Below, piece by piece: positions 27,401 through 33,700 of a DNA stretch of 34,929 nt (position 1 is its first letter; every line of letters starts with the position of its first letter). The position numbers and the translations under genes are program-made. Source of the DNA: an uncultured Bacteroidota bacterium (GTDB taxonomy: Bacteria > Bacteroidota > Bacteroidia > Bacteroidales > UBA12481); contig CAIXKO010000639.1 of NCBI GenBank assembly GCA_903919925.1, positions 1 through 34,929 on the forward strand. The letters are read 5' to 3'. Under the pieces are notes generated by a model that was not told the DNA's origin, searched no databases, and worked only from the letters and a program-made list of their open reading frames with translations.

Positions 27401-30250
27401 CAACAAGTTACTTTAACCGGGACCGGGGCTTATACAGGTGGTACATACACAGTTTCGCCAGTTGGTTTGACTATCAATGCCTTAACGGGCGATATTTTAC
27501 CAGCCAGCAGTACGGCTGGAGCGTATACCGTTACCTATACGGTTCCTGCATCAGGCGGTTGCGATCCCGTAGGGGTAACCCTTGTGGTTACCCTAACTGC
27601 CTTACCCGTTGGAACTTTCACCTACACAAATTCTCCTTATTGCGCTAACTCTGTCAATCCACTTCCCACATTCTCCGGTGGTGGGGTTGCCGGGGTTTTC
27701 TCATCAACCTCGGGTCTTATTTTTGTCAGCAATACAACTGGAGAAGTAAATCTATCGGCTAGCACACCAGGTACGTATATGGTCACCAATACTATTGCTG
27801 CTGCAGGTGGATGCGCCCAGGTTACAGAAACTGCCAGCATCACCATCACTGAATTACCAACTGCCGTGATCAGTTACCCTGACGAAGCATACTGTAAATC
27901 TGTCGTTACCGCTCAATCAATCAGTCTAAGCGGTACTGCGGCATACACAGGTGGTGTTTTTTCAGCAGCTCCGGCAGGGTTATCCATTAATGCGGTTACC
28001 GGTGCAATAACTCCGGGTTCAAGCAGTGCAGGTACCTACACGGTTTCTTACGCTATACCTTCAGCAGGCGGGTGTACCCCTGAGGCGGTAACCACCTCAG
28101 TTACCATAACGGCGATACCTTATGCGGAGATTTTTTACACCGGATCGCCATTCTGCTGGTGGCTTACCGATCCGCAAATTGTTACTTTCACAGGCACCAG
28201 CGGTGGTACCTATACTGCCTCGCCAGCAGGATTATCCATCAATCCAACTTCAGGAGCTATAATACCAAACGCCAGTACTACCGGAACTTATACGGTTACC
28301 TACACGGTTGCACCGGCCGGTGGTTGTGATTTATTCTCTACCACTACATCAGTAACCATTATTGACGATTTGGTATGGACCGGAAATATGAGCACCGATT
28401 GGAATGTTCCGGCCAACTGGTCGTGCCTGGTGGTACCCGATATAAATACCAACGTAAGGATACCGCTTTTGGCTAATCAACCGGTTTTAAGTAATGGAAC
28501 AGGTTTTATTCCGGTTACGGGAGCTGCAAAAAATATTGTGCTCGAAAATGGATCCTCCTTAACGGTAACTGGAAATACTATTCAAATTGGTGGGACCATC
28601 AGCAACAGCGGAACTTTTACTGCCACAGAGGGAACGGTGGAAATGAAAGGAAACTCAGCTCAAATCATTGGTGCAGATGTTTTTGCTACCAACACGATTA
28701 TGAATCTCACAATCAATAATTCCAATAGTGTTGTATTGGAGGGAACACTCAATATCACCGGGATTTTAAATGCAGCCATTGGAAATCTGGCGGCGGGTGA
28801 CTTTTTAACTTTGATTTCTACGGCTACACAAACAGCTTTGATCGATGGAACCGGAACGGGCGAAGTTCTTGGAAATGTTACCATGCAGCGATACCTTCCA
28901 TCCACTTTTGGGTACAAATATTTCAGTTCCCCATTCAGGGCCGCTACTGTTAATGAATTTGGCGATGATATGAATTTAAGTGCAGTGTTTCCAACTTTTT
29001 ACCGGTATAATGAAAACCATTTTACTCCGGCGGGAGTCGAGATGTCGGGTTGGACTACCTACACTGATCCGGGCGGGTTACTGAACCCGTTAGAGGGATA
29101 CGCTGTGAACTTTGGACCTCTTTCCACACCGAAAACTGCCGACATAACGGGTACGGTCACCAATGGGCAGGTTCAGGTTGAACTTTTGAACCATAAACGA
29201 CTTTACACCAAGGGATTTAATTTGGTTGGAAACCCATATCCTTCACCGATCGATTGGAACAACGAAGGCTGGACCAAGAATAACATTGACAACGCACTTT
29301 ATTTTTTCAATGCCAGTAACCCCACCGGAGATCCGTTGGCAAATGATTCCATACAATATCAGGGTGTTTACAGCAGTTATGTTAATGGAGCAGCAACAGG
29401 AAACGGATCCAATATCATTGCTTCGATGCAAGGATTTTTCGTACATGTAACAGAAGGTCCGGGCACGGTTACCGGAACACTGGGAACGACCAATCCGGTT
29501 AGAACCAACGATTTAAATCCGCAATTCAAGAAAACTTATATTGATCACCGGGAGATCCTTAGGTTTACTGCAAATTTTGAAACGACCAATGCAATGGAGG
29601 ACATGGCGGTGGTTTACTTTGACCGCAACGCCAAGCCTGCATTTGATTCTGACATGGATGCATTGAAATTAACGAATACTGACCCAATGGTTCCCAACCT
29701 GTATTCGTTTTCACTCGAATCCAGGCAGCTTTCGATTAATGGATTACCCATACTTACCGATAGTATAACCGAGATACCGCTAGGATTAAATTTACTCAAC
29801 ACCGGGTGGGTTACCTTTAAAGCAAAAGACATTTCACAGTTACCTTTTAACCTGCACCTCTATCTTTTGGATGGCGATCTGGGAATTATCCAGGATTTGC
29901 AACGCAACCCCGAGTATCGTTTTAATTTGAAAAACGGAGAATACAATGAACGGTTTTCATTGGTTTTTTCACTATCCGAAATAACAGATCCTGCAGCAGT
30001 TACTGAAAACCTCTTTAAGGTATTACGCTCTGGTAATCTGTTAATCGCCAGGGTAACACTTCCTTACAGCACACGAGGCACACTTATGGTAACCAACATG
30101 GCAGGCCAGGTAGTACTTCGCAAGGAGGTTTTAGGCTCCGAAATGGTTGAAATAAATCCAAATTCGTCAGCAGGAATTTATATTGTAACTTTGGTCTCTG
30201 GTAAGAGAGCCCAATCAGAGAAACTTTTAATGCGATTAGATTATGAATAG
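9488..30250 (+). CDS. Giant multidomain surface adhesin (6920 aa) with T9SS C-terminal sorting domain
   Basis: One uninterrupted 20.8-kb ORF. A hydrophobic signal (FLLFLFLSTCLFLSANSSFGQ) lies at about residues 44-65 after an unusually long leader; an ATG at 9581 (Met32) would give a normal signal peptide. Order of parts: N-terminal beta domain (about 66-300); a WNSTSTWQES/G8-like segment (to about 500); Ig-like domains; A/B array (891-2348); ten C repeats (2349-3327); Calx-beta domain (about 3426-3540, ending TATITDDD); choice-of-anchor-L-type domain (about 3546-3850, YVFASEEYAEYVGAASNDAF); PKD and SprB-like repeats; a jelly-roll-like segment; thirteen D repeats (5101-6290); then typical T9SS-cargo C-terminal regions. 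The last about 80 residues (LMVTNMAGQVVLRKEV, GIYIVTLVSG, SEKLLM) form a type A T9SS sorting domain. Expected role: cell-surface adhesion or gliding, after export by T9SS. It overlaps the next gene by 8 nt. Confidence 0.92.
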   Translation: MFYISKYEYYPAQGSAETVGASACSIGNGCGMGSRVRYFSRSGKFLLFLFLSTCLFLSANSSFGQISTLNGWTNLYHGTSTAAQNFTYTVPAGSNSRRILVIAIASSRTDVGARSVTLTYGGQTLIPVNGDMALATQRHHTQLYYLNEAGLDAATNSTLAVTVSGASTRATDVFASVYDNIDQNNPVTDSRTYTSGTSNTTNPLFSPALTVNASDLAVEVISCFRVNSTSLRNITYAANWSMVNQQTTASTDAVRNAVAYRSVPVTNTTDASSTTFSGNALGSMTAMSLKEAPRYFLSAASGNWNSTSTWQESYDNATWQPATEVPTNISLLTTIQSGHTVTLTAAAAATDLTIEGVLDVSTFTLTGSGNLNVSSTGDLLIGGASNFPAGFPSTTLSSGSTVNYDNAGSQNVATFAYSNLILSISGAKSISTGTSVAGNLSISGATASVGAGLNIAVGSLTLGGINRINGTWGSTTATSATYHDNTYFSATTGYLTVSTDTRTSPDLVVSTASQSICSGFSSITLSGTVSAGGPLYPTNGETVAVTINGITQNASISGGAGGFSINYTTSAIPANGTPYTITYAYAGNTILAAASNTGTTLTVNSTIGNNFPDFAYGAHGTICGTAIENGNATLTAPSGTVFINVGFSSYGTPGGSCLSYTLSSCNSLTSQSVTEGYLLGNNTATIPATNAVFGDPCVGTQKRLYVQATYTEPVCAGVAPGTITGSLPSGGNGVYTYLWESSTTSSSTGFSAAAGTNDLQDYTPGVLSQSTWYRRTVYSGGCANSISPVILIKITPVIAGNAVSSAQTICTGSSPAALSGTIPTGGSGTFVYLWESSTTSAATGFSAATGTNNTQNYSPAALTQTTWYRRTVTSGGCSSTSTAIQVTVNVASVGGTVASAQTICSGTSPADLTLSGNTGSVVRWEKSTNAAFTALTIIAGTTTTLSSATIGSLTANTYFRAVVQGGTCAEANSASALITVKPTPTATISGTATVCQNAASPNITFTNPQTLPVTVTYNINGANQTTINVGASTTANLAGLTTTTGTFVYNLVSVVYQSAPTCSNSITGSATVTVAATVGTPVFASGATSTRCQGAGTLTYTATAANSTSVTYALDATSIAGGNSIVAGTGVVTYAAGWSGTSVITASAAGCNGPTTASHTVTVTPTVGTPSFTLGATSSRCKGAGTVTYTATATNNTGLTYSLDATSVTGGNSIAAGTGVVTYAAGWSGTSTITVSAAGCGGPKTATHAVTISPTSVGGTLASAQTICSGTSPSDLTLSGNTGSVVRWEKATDVAFASPTTIAGTTTTLSSATIGTLSANTYFRAVVQSGTCAEAGSSTVLITVRPTPTATISGTTTVCQNATSPNITFTNPQTLPVTVTYNINGANQTTINVGAGTTATLAAPTTTAGTFVYNLVSVVYQTAPTCSSSITGSATVTVTATVGTPVFTLGSTSSRCKGAGTVTYTATAANNTSLTYSLDATSVTGGNSIVAGTGVVTYAAGWSGTSTITVSAAGCGGPVTASHTVTINPTSVGGAIASAQTICSGSSPADLILSGNTGSVVRWEKSTDAAFPTPTTISGTTTTLSGATIGSLSANTYFRAIVKSGTCAEAGSATVLITVRPTPTATISGTTAVCQNATSPNITFTNPQTLPVTVTYNINGANQTTINVGASTAATLAAPTTTAGTFVYNLLSVVYQTAPTCSSSITGSATVSVSATVGTPVFASGATSTRCQGAGSVTYAATASGSTGITYSLDATSIAGGNSIVAGTGVVTYVAGWSGTSIITVSAAGCNGPTTSTHTVTITPTVGTPVFTLGSTSTRCQGAGTVTYTATANNSTSLNYSLDASSTAGGNSIAFSTGVITYVAGWSGTSIITVSAAGCNGPKTATHTVTITPTVGTPVFSSGATSTRCQGAGTVTYTATATNNSGLMYSLDATSTTGGNSIVSGTGAVTFVAGWSGTSIITVSAAGCSGPKTATHTVTINPASVGGTLASAQSICAATSPADLTLTGNTGSVLHWQKSSDLSFTTPTDIPGTTTTLLGATIGSLAANTYFRAVVQSGVCPEAYSSTVLITVKPAPTATISGTTTVCQNTTSPNITFTNPQTLPVTVTYNINGANQTTINVGASTSATLAIPTTTAGTYIYNLVSVAYQTAPACSNTITGSATITVSATVGTPTVITISAGSEPTCQPTNGTTTTTYATTASSSTGFNWTLSNGSAGSIGATTGVMTWALGFSGSVNIQVTANGCNGPSSQVVRTVTINPTVGSPSTPTPSATTICQGSSNTTYTTTATNATSYSWTVSGTGNTISGTGTTGTVTWSPAFSGTATVSVTANGCNGPSAAASTTVTVSATSVSPTLGSSSPVAGSVICSGYNSGSATFTGGSGSGANEYQYSIDGGLNWATYTNSATITTTGGVTSVQVRARRSGGVCAAAAYNTFTIWTYGVAPVSPTLNSASPIGGTTICAGFNTGIVTGTGGSGGSTGATNEYQVSINGGSTYGAYTSGAAVITTGATGSIIVQARRNGGSYGCSSTAWTTINTWNLSSATVNPSLNVATPANGTSFCAGFSPSATITAGSGGSTGSVDTYQYSIDNGSNWLVYVSGTAIATAGATGNVLIRASRSAGSYGCSATGPATIVTWPVSQTPVAPTLGSAVPADGSVICPAFNTGTVTGSAGSGGSGTAADEYQVSIDGGTTFSSYTSGASITTTGATGSVIVQARRTGGSVCANTSWSTICTWVVSSPTIIPALDVATPASGTAICAGFSVSATITAGSGGSAGAADLYEYSINNGVAWLAYTSGASINTATATGNVLIRVSRSAGSYGCSSTGPSIIATWPVSSATVNPVLLAATPANGISICPGYSVSATITPGSGGSAGAADYYDYSIDNGASWFVYVSGSAINTTTATGNVLIRTSRSAGSSGCSATGPAVIVNWPVSSATVSPTLGSANPANGSVICTGFNTGSVNGTGGTGGSTGAANEYQVSINGGGAFSAYTSGAAINTAGASGSVIVQARRTGGSYGCTSTSWATICAWTIGTTPLAPSLGSASPGNGSSICAGFNTGTVTGTGGSGGSSGAANEYQVSIGGAYTAYVSGTAINTFGATGNVIVQARRTGGSYGCSSTAWVTICTWSVSSATVNPILNVATPASGSTICEGYSTSATITAGSGGSIGAADTYEYSINSGVTWFTYTSGSSINTTGATGNVMIRASRSGGSYGCSGSGPATIATWPVASAAVAPTLGSASPASGSTICAGSNTGTVTATGGSGGSSGSANEYQFSINNGASYNSYVNGAAISTTGATGSVIVQARRTGGSYGCSSTSWTTLCTWTVNPQPTITLGSNPVLNRGTTIANLLYSATTSSPNQYSIDYNATANTAGFIDVANAALTASPIVLVVPAAPALATYNAILTVRNSTTGCVSINYPITVTVGQNILTASLLNSSQKSVKETGTMVVTVQLSAVSASQVTVPFTINGGSTATGGGTDYAVTASPLTIAAGSTTAGIVITITSEALDENDETVIVNLGTPTNAILGPIITHTATITDDDPYPTGSIAVNRAGISTDATSLVNGVLLKGCVTASNVVFRGNAAQIGHFLKGSSAFPLSEGVLLSTGNVANAEGPNKDFGTTTQYAGAGDANINTITGGTSYDAAVLEFDFVPAGNILQFNYVFASEEYAEYVGAASNDAFAFLLSGPGITGTVNIALIPSTSTPVSINTVHGQGNTLGTTFPAELLNLMPYPTNFGQPWTRVTDDAIGAFGTAPSRYYYRITPTNNNTYPPLNASYYVDNGQFYDRNLFATSGRKQLEYVNGNGVSDMEFDGRTTVLTASHSVTACQTYHIKMVVADVSDQKWDSGVFLEAKSFSSNEILISSHIGAIIGEADNMFEGCDGSFIRFQRTTGADNSQPFTFPILISGTAVNGVDYVYTDQAENIIGDGKFPATGTVAAGSNYVDYYYKALSDGLIEGNETIIFKVNNSCLCSPTPSYLEKMVTIVDVPQIQTSSVSVIKCSTSGYPVATITVNLDGGLDPTEYLYSLDGGTFQASNQFTIPSAVADGSDIFGTSHTVTVKDFYSCNSVTENNIIIPDISPFAAEAGSNIEMCAGQTGVQLNASGGIYYSWTSDTGLVYLSNPSIANPAVRSDIPVGTYIFTVTAQDQEGLAPTCSGTDNMTLTVKPRPALTVTSNSYSVCNGMPIQLTATETNGVAISSWFWNPETNLSSPTISNPVYTPVVSSYLAQSFSVTATATNGCTVSGYSAVVEAFPAPVITTGAIVNAGCGLSNGSATVSATSPGTLPPPTFTYLWNTSPAKTTASATGLAAGTYTVTVTDATHGCSSSKSVTVGTLADVTPPTTGCKIPFTVYLDGTGNAAITVSQINNPAVTADNCTATGNLVMSLSKSTFNASNLGANTVTLSVMDASGNVGTCTTVVTVAYPTTCIITGSRTIYKESFDAGSVNGGYSISAGSAYNINSSAMRVTKNTTVDNFFISRFINVLSYTHLNISVSTPATQTGLNSSDYIQFWYSVDGGANYVQFANNGRMTGTTTGTACSNIPNAESVRIKILSYQNGNSEWRDFDDVHLTGDPALQIAATLTHVTCYGQSNGQIVASATGGASSSYQYKLNAVPYTAYQVSGTFTGLSAGTYIITSKDANNVENTKEVIITQPANPANSAGLAVSDASVCNPSAGNVVFTITNALSGVNYELKTLADVSLSPAVTGTGSGTNLALTILQANLPTSTTTYKVVASTASGCQTTDLTDRPTLNITPKPAGSASQSFCSTNSHKISDLSVTGTGIIWYNASTGGSVLAPATNLVNGLTYYASQTIGGCESATRLAVTASVTLPPTILSVTHGAICGSGTVTLQATASAGVINWYSGQTGGASIGTGTSFTTPNISSTTSYWVESTNNGCATSPRSQVIANVYALPTISLGANPAVCIGAGSAGLTYSATTGGANQYSINFDATAEAAGFIDLAFRTLPVSPIAVVVPGTATVGTYKATLMVKNSLNSCASTPDSITFTINPTTAITSQSMGAQETCIGQSFSPISVSAVGVGLTYQWYSDVSGSTSGGTSLGSANGAQTATYTPQATQAGTLFYYCTVIGTCGSAISSISGAFVVNAIPTATISYLGSPFCKSVSVPQSVSLSGTGAYSGGIYSSTTGLTINPSNGEIAPATSIAGVYTVTYTIPASGGCSEETATTSVTITQVPVATFNYSPEPYCSNASNPLPVFTGGGTAGTFSSATGLIFVSTSTGEVNLSASTPGTYTVINTIAPSGGCDEVSATATITITALPTAAISYIGTPFCKSSEPVSVTLNGTAGGVYSSTAGLTIDSGTGAITPASSTGGTYTVTYTIAAAAGCQSVTATTSVIITAIPVGGFSYTGTPYCINGTNPSPTFVQGGVAGTFSSTAGLVFVSNLTGQVNLSASTPGSYTVTNTIAGNGGCGVVTATSSITISAIPAATISYSGAPFCKNILIPQQVTRTGTAGGTYSALPAGLTIDLNTGAIVPSTSTAGTYTVTYTMLAGGCAPVLSTTSVTINSELTAGISGGTTPVCYNSSPGTLTATGSGGTGSYTYLWYKDGITTGVTTQTYSPGNLIQTSVFYCAITSGSCGTVNTPTSTITVTEVPTGTISYAGSPFCIDLSAEQPVTLSGTGAYTGGTYSSSAGLSINTVTGAITPNLSTAGSYTVTYIIPASGGCSNVPVTTSVTITLVPSVTLTYAGSPFCMSDNSSQPVTLTNGIGAYTGGTYSSTEGLSINAATGEIIPGSSIAGTYTVSYSIPESGGCGGVVVTTSVTITAVPTVAISYSGAPFCKSQVTPQAVTLSGTGAYEGGTYTASPSGLSINSGSGDITPVTSTPGSYTVTYTTPASGGCSAVVATLEVAITPIPTATISYSGTPFCKSVNTPQAATLSGTGAYEGGTYTAMPAGLSINSSTGDITPGTSEPGTYTVTYTIPASGGCSSVTTTSTVIITAVPTASIVYGGSPFCNTLVTPQQVTLTGTGAYTGGTYTVSPVGLTINALTGDILPASSTAGAYTVTYTVPASGGCDPVGVTLVVTLTALPVGTFTYTNSPYCANSVNPLPTFSGGGVAGVFSSTSGLIFVSNTTGEVNLSASTPGTYMVTNTIAAAGGCAQVTETASITITELPTAVISYPDEAYCKSVVTAQSISLSGTAAYTGGVFSAAPAGLSINAVTGAITPGSSSAGTYTVSYAIPSAGGCTPEAVTTSVTITAIPYAEIFYTGSPFCWWLTDPQIVTFTGTSGGTYTASPAGLSINPTSGAIIPNASTTGTYTVTYTVAPAGGCDLFSTTTSVTIIDDLVWTGNMSTDWNVPANWSCLVVPDINTNVRIPLLANQPVLSNGTGFIPVTGAAKNIVLENGSSLTVTGNTIQIGGTISNSGTFTATEGTVEMKGNSAQIIGADVFATNTIMNLTINNSNSVVLEGTLNITGILNAAIGNLAAGDFLTLISTATQTALIDGTGTGEVLGNVTMQRYLPSTFGYKYFSSPFRAATVNEFGDDMNLSAVFPTFYRYNENHFTPAGVEMSGWTTYTDPGGLLNPLEGYAVNFGPLSTPKTADITGTVTNGQVQVELLNHKRLYTKGFNLVGNPYPSPIDWNNEGWTKNNIDNALYFFNASNPTGDPLANDSIQYQGVYSSYVNGAATGNGSNIIASMQGFFVHVTEGPGTVTGTLGTTNPVRTNDLNPQFKKTYIDHREILRFTANFETTNAMEDMAVVYFDRNAKPAFDSDMDALKLTNTDPMVPNLYSFSLESRQLSINGLPILTDSITEIPLGLNLLNTGWVTFKAKDISQLPFNLHLYLLDGDLGIIQDLQRNPEYRFNLKNGEYNERFSLVFSLSEITDPAAVTENLFKVLRSGNLLIARVTLPYSTRGTLMVTNMAGQVVLRKEVLGSEMVEINPNSSAGIYIVTLVSGKRAQSEKLLMRLDYE
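12161..16531 (+). repeat. A/B module array inside the giant adhesin
   Basis: Module A (558 bp, 186 aa, begins SVGGTxASAQTICSG) starts at 12161, 13253, 14078 and 15437. Module B (267 bp, 89 aa, begins VGTPxFxxGxTSxRC) follows A two, one and three times respectively; the fourth A is followed by two diverged B-like modules to about 16531. The start-to-start spacings (1092, 825 and 1359 bp) equal 558 plus 2, 1 and 3 times 267 exactly. The copies are very similar in sequence, which points to recent duplication or ongoing recombination. Confidence 0.9.
16534..19468 (+). repeat. Ten tandem C repeats of about 97 aa in the giant adhesin
   Basis: Approximate starts are 16534, 16818, 17108, 17407, 17698, 17995, 18289, 18589, 18876 and 19171. 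Two subtypes are seen. One has PTLGSASP, NEYQVSINGG and VIVQARRTGGSYGC; the other has NVATPA or similar, SATITAGSGGS, YEYSINNG and NVLIRASRSAGSYGC. Each repeat carries a cysteine early (TICAGF) and one late (YGCS), a likely intradomain disulphide. Confidence 0.85.
24791..28368 (+). repeat. Thirteen D repeats of about 85 aa in the giant adhesin
   Basis: The consensus begins PTATISYxGSPFCKS, has GAYxGGTYSS and GLSINxxTGxITP in the middle, and ends GTYTVTYTIPASGGC followed by a TTSVTIT strand. One unrelated Ig-like domain (TAGISGGTTPVCYN) interrupts the array near 26050. Two conserved cysteines per repeat suggest a disulphide. A minority type (PxGxFxYTxxPYCxN) appears at about 25050, 25547 and 27605. 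Confidence 0.85.
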
Positions 30251-30758
30251 ATCTAAACATCCATTCTTGTTTAGGATGCTTTATTTGTCATTCCTGGTAA
30301 TGTTATTTGCTTTTGTCTTCGATGTATCGGTTCAGGCCCAGCAAAAGCCACCCAAACCGATTACCGTTACCGTAGCCAAAATGTATAATCTGGATTTTGG
30401 ATCTTTTTGTGCAGGTAACGGGATAGGGACCAATGTGATCGTAGATGCTTACGGCAATCGCACAAAAACGGGTAATATCATTCTTTTGGGTAGTTTTTCT
30501 TCCGCTGCGCTTTTCATTATTACTGCAATCCCCGGAACGTTTATCAGTATTTTAGACTTGGGTGATACCATCTTAACAGGTCCGGGTGGAGCAACTCTGA
30601 CTTTACGGATGGGAGATTCCTATCCTCCTTCTCCTTTTATTGCAACCGGAGATTACACCCCTGTTTCGATCGGTGGCCGGCTGATGGTTCCTTCAGCTCA
30701 AGCAACGCCGGGAGGTGTTTATAATGGTGATTTGAATGTGATTTTTATTCAGGAATAA
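30243..30758 (+). CDS. DUF4402 secreted subunit 4 (candidate specialised subunit)
   Basis: 171 residues. The ATG overlaps the last codons of the giant gene by 8 nt, implying translational coupling. The signal peptide is likely cut at Ala32/Gln33 (VQAQ). DUF4402 landmarks: NLDFGSFCAG, ALFIITAIPGTFISI, TLTLRMGD, VSIGGRLMV, then GGVYNGDLNVIFIQE. Glycine is kept at -14 and hydrophobics alternate, but the end is IFIQE: the penultimate tyrosine of the other three subunits is absent. In the mature chain it also has a Cys in NLDFGSFC. Its placement between giant adhesin and usher-like gene, away from the other subunits, suggests a distinct job such as tip, base or link to the giant (inference). The next gene starts 39 bp downstream. 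Confidence 0.8.
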   Translation: MNRSKHPFLFRMLYLSFLVMLFAFVFDVSVQAQQKPPKPITVTVAKMYNLDFGSFCAGNGIGTNVIVDAYGNRTKTGNIILLGSFSSAALFIITAIPGTFISILDLGDTILTGPGGATLTLRMGDSYPPSPFIATGDYTPVSIGGRLMVPSAQATPGGVYNGDLNVIFIQE

Positions 30759-30797
30759 GTAACATCCTTATTGAAAAATCTAGATGGAGATTATTCA

Positions 30798-33700
30798 ATG
30801 AAAGTTTGGCGATATGCATGGTGCGTTTCGCTATTCATTTTGTTTTCCTTTTTCAAACTTGAAGCTCAAAACGAACCGGAATACGAGGAAATCTCTGTAT
30901 TTTTAATGGTTCAACGGGTAGGTGGATTCGACATTCCTGCCGTTTACTCTTACTCAAATCAGCAGGTTTACCTACCGGTCCAGGATATTTTTAATTTTCT
31001 GAAAATCAAGAATACTCCATCTCCAACTTTAGATTCTGTGTATGGCTTTTTTATCAATCCGGAAAATAAATATGTGGTCGATAAATTGCATGATCGGATT
31101 GTATTTGCAAATAAAGTATATGCCATTAAATCCGTTGATATTATTCGGACAGAGACCAACCTTTATCTCCGGTCAAACTTTTTTGGAGAGGTTTTCGGAT
31201 TGGATTGTGTATACAATTTCCGAAACCAAATGGTGACACTTAATACTAAAATCGACCTGCCTGTAATTCGCGACATGCGATTGGAATTTGTTAGAAAGAA
31301 CTTATCCGGAATGAAAGGTGAAGCAAAGGCGGACACAACTATCGGTCGCTCCAATCCACTATTTCATTTTGGAGCAGCCGACTGGTCTGTTATGTCTAAC
31401 CAGGAAATTGTGGTAAATAACCTGAACAATAAGGATACTATTGAAGTGAACAAGCAGAGCAGGTTAAATTTTGGATTAGGAGGAATCATTGCTGGCGGTG
31501 AAGCAAAGGTTGTACTCCAATACTATACAGGACAGCCATTTGTTGAAAAGCAGCAGCAATATCTCTGGAGGCTTGTGAATAATGATCGCAAGATTTTCCG
31601 CCAAATAAATATCGGGAAAATTCCCACTCAATCAACCTCTACTTTGCTAAATCCGGTTTTGGGTGTTCAGTTTACCAATGCACCAACCACTTATCGCAGG
31701 TCATTTGGTTCATATACTTTGAGCGATTATACTGAGCCTGACTGGGCTGTGGAATTGTATGTAAACAATGTACTGGTGGATTTTAAAAAAGCTGATGCCT
31801 CAGGGTTTTTCACTTTCGAAGTACCATTAATGTATGGAATAACCATTGTTTTACTCAGGTTTTATGGCCCTTATGGTGAGGAACGGTCCAAACAGCAAAA
31901 TATAAATATCCCATACAGTTTCCTGCCGGCAAAAGAATTTCAGTATGCTGTTAGTGCAGGAATGGTACAGGATACTATAAATAGTTTGTTTTCAAGGGCC
32001 ACTGTTAATTATGGTATTAACAGGTTTGTTGCAGTTGGTGGCGGGTTGGAATATCTCTCAACTGTGGCATCGGGCTCTTTTATGCCCTTTGTTAATACTT
32101 CCGTAAGATTAGGTTCAAATTTATTGTTTTCGGGAGAGTATACTTACGGCGTCAAGGGCAAGGGTATATTGAATTTCCGTACAGCTAAAAATTTTCAGGT
32201 AGAGCTAAATTATACTCGTTTTGATCCAAATCAAACGGCTATTAAATATAGCTTTCTTGAAGAACGAAGAGCAACCTTTTCATTTCCGATTAAGACGCGC
32301 AGATTTACAGCCTTTTCACGTTTTGCTTTAACGCAGAACATTATGGTTTCATCACAATTTTCTACTGCTGAATGGTTGCTTTCCGGTGCTTTGTTTGGTG
32401 TAAGTACCAATTTCACAACCTATGCCATGCTGGCTGATATCTCCCGCCCCTATTTATATAGTAATCTGGCTTTAGGATTCAGATTGCCAGGGAAATTTCT
32501 TATACGACCGCAGGCACAGTTTGAGTATTCAACAAACCGATTGGTTTTAATTAAGGTGGAATTGGAAAAACAGTTTATGAAGCTTGGATTTCTTAACTTT
32601 TCGTATGAGAATAATTTCAAAAGTAGTTTGCAAAATATTCAATTCGGCTGCCGGTTTGACCTGGGCATCGCCCAAACAGCCTTAACCTATCGCAGAAGCA
32701 ATAATATTAACATGTTAATTGAATCGGCTAGCGGTAGCCTGTTGGTTGATCGTAAAACAAAATTTGCCGGTTTATCAAATAGAACAAGTATTGGGAAAGG
32801 AGGAATTGTTGTCATGCCTTTTATTGATAACAATGGAAATGGCAGGTTTGATAAGGGAGAGCCGAAAGTGTCAGGTCTTCAAATTAATATTAACGGAGGA
32901 AGGGTGGAATACAATAAACGGGATTCGGTGATCCGGATTTTCGAATTAGAGCCCTATATGAGTTATTTGATAGAGCTTAACAAGTTTAGCTTCGATAACA
33001 TTGCCTGGCAAATGCGATTGAAGAATGTAAGTGTTATGGTGGATCCTGACCAATTTAAATTAGTGGAAGTTCCCATAACAGTGATGGGCGAAGCTGCTGG
33101 TACAGTTACCTTTCGTTCATCCGTTGGTGAAAAAGGGTTGGGCAGAGTTACAATTTGCTTTTACAAGACTACCGGAGCCTATTTTGCCAAAACCCTAAGT
33201 GAAACCGATGGCTATTACAGTTTCATGGGCCTGCCTTCGGGTTCGTATTTTGCACGGATTGACCCGGAACAGATGAGAAAACTGAACATGACTGCCACTC
33301 CGGATAGCATTCCTTTTAGCATGCGGGGTGGAAGCGAGGGTGATTATAAGGATGGACTAGATTTTGTCATTAAATCAAATATTGAAGAGATACCACAGGA
33401 GCAAAAAGCTATTTCAATAAAGGATCAGGCAGCGGAGCTCAAAAAGGAGCAGGTAGTGGTACAAAAGAAGGAGCCCGAGCCTGTACCCAGTAAGGAATCA
33501 CTCATGATTGGTGAACCAAAAATCCAGAATCCAAAAGCTGCAGGGAAGGCAGGAGAAACCTTATCGGCCAAAGAAAAGGTTACCGTGTTTGCTATTCAGG
33601 TGGCGGCATCCAAAGTATTTTATGAGCCGGAGTTCTACCGTAACAAGTTCAAAATTGCTGATTCAGTGTGGTACATTGAAAAGGATGGATGGTTCAAGTA

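Noticed and set aside
9488-30250. Giant protein as an autotransporter or RTX/type I adhesin
   Set aside because: There is no C-terminal beta-barrel and no obvious RTX nonapeptide array; the C-terminus fits a T9SS type A sorting domain.
30771-30797. TTG start for the usher-like gene
   Set aside because: The ATG at 30798 has a purine-rich ggaga upstream and begins the signal peptide directly.
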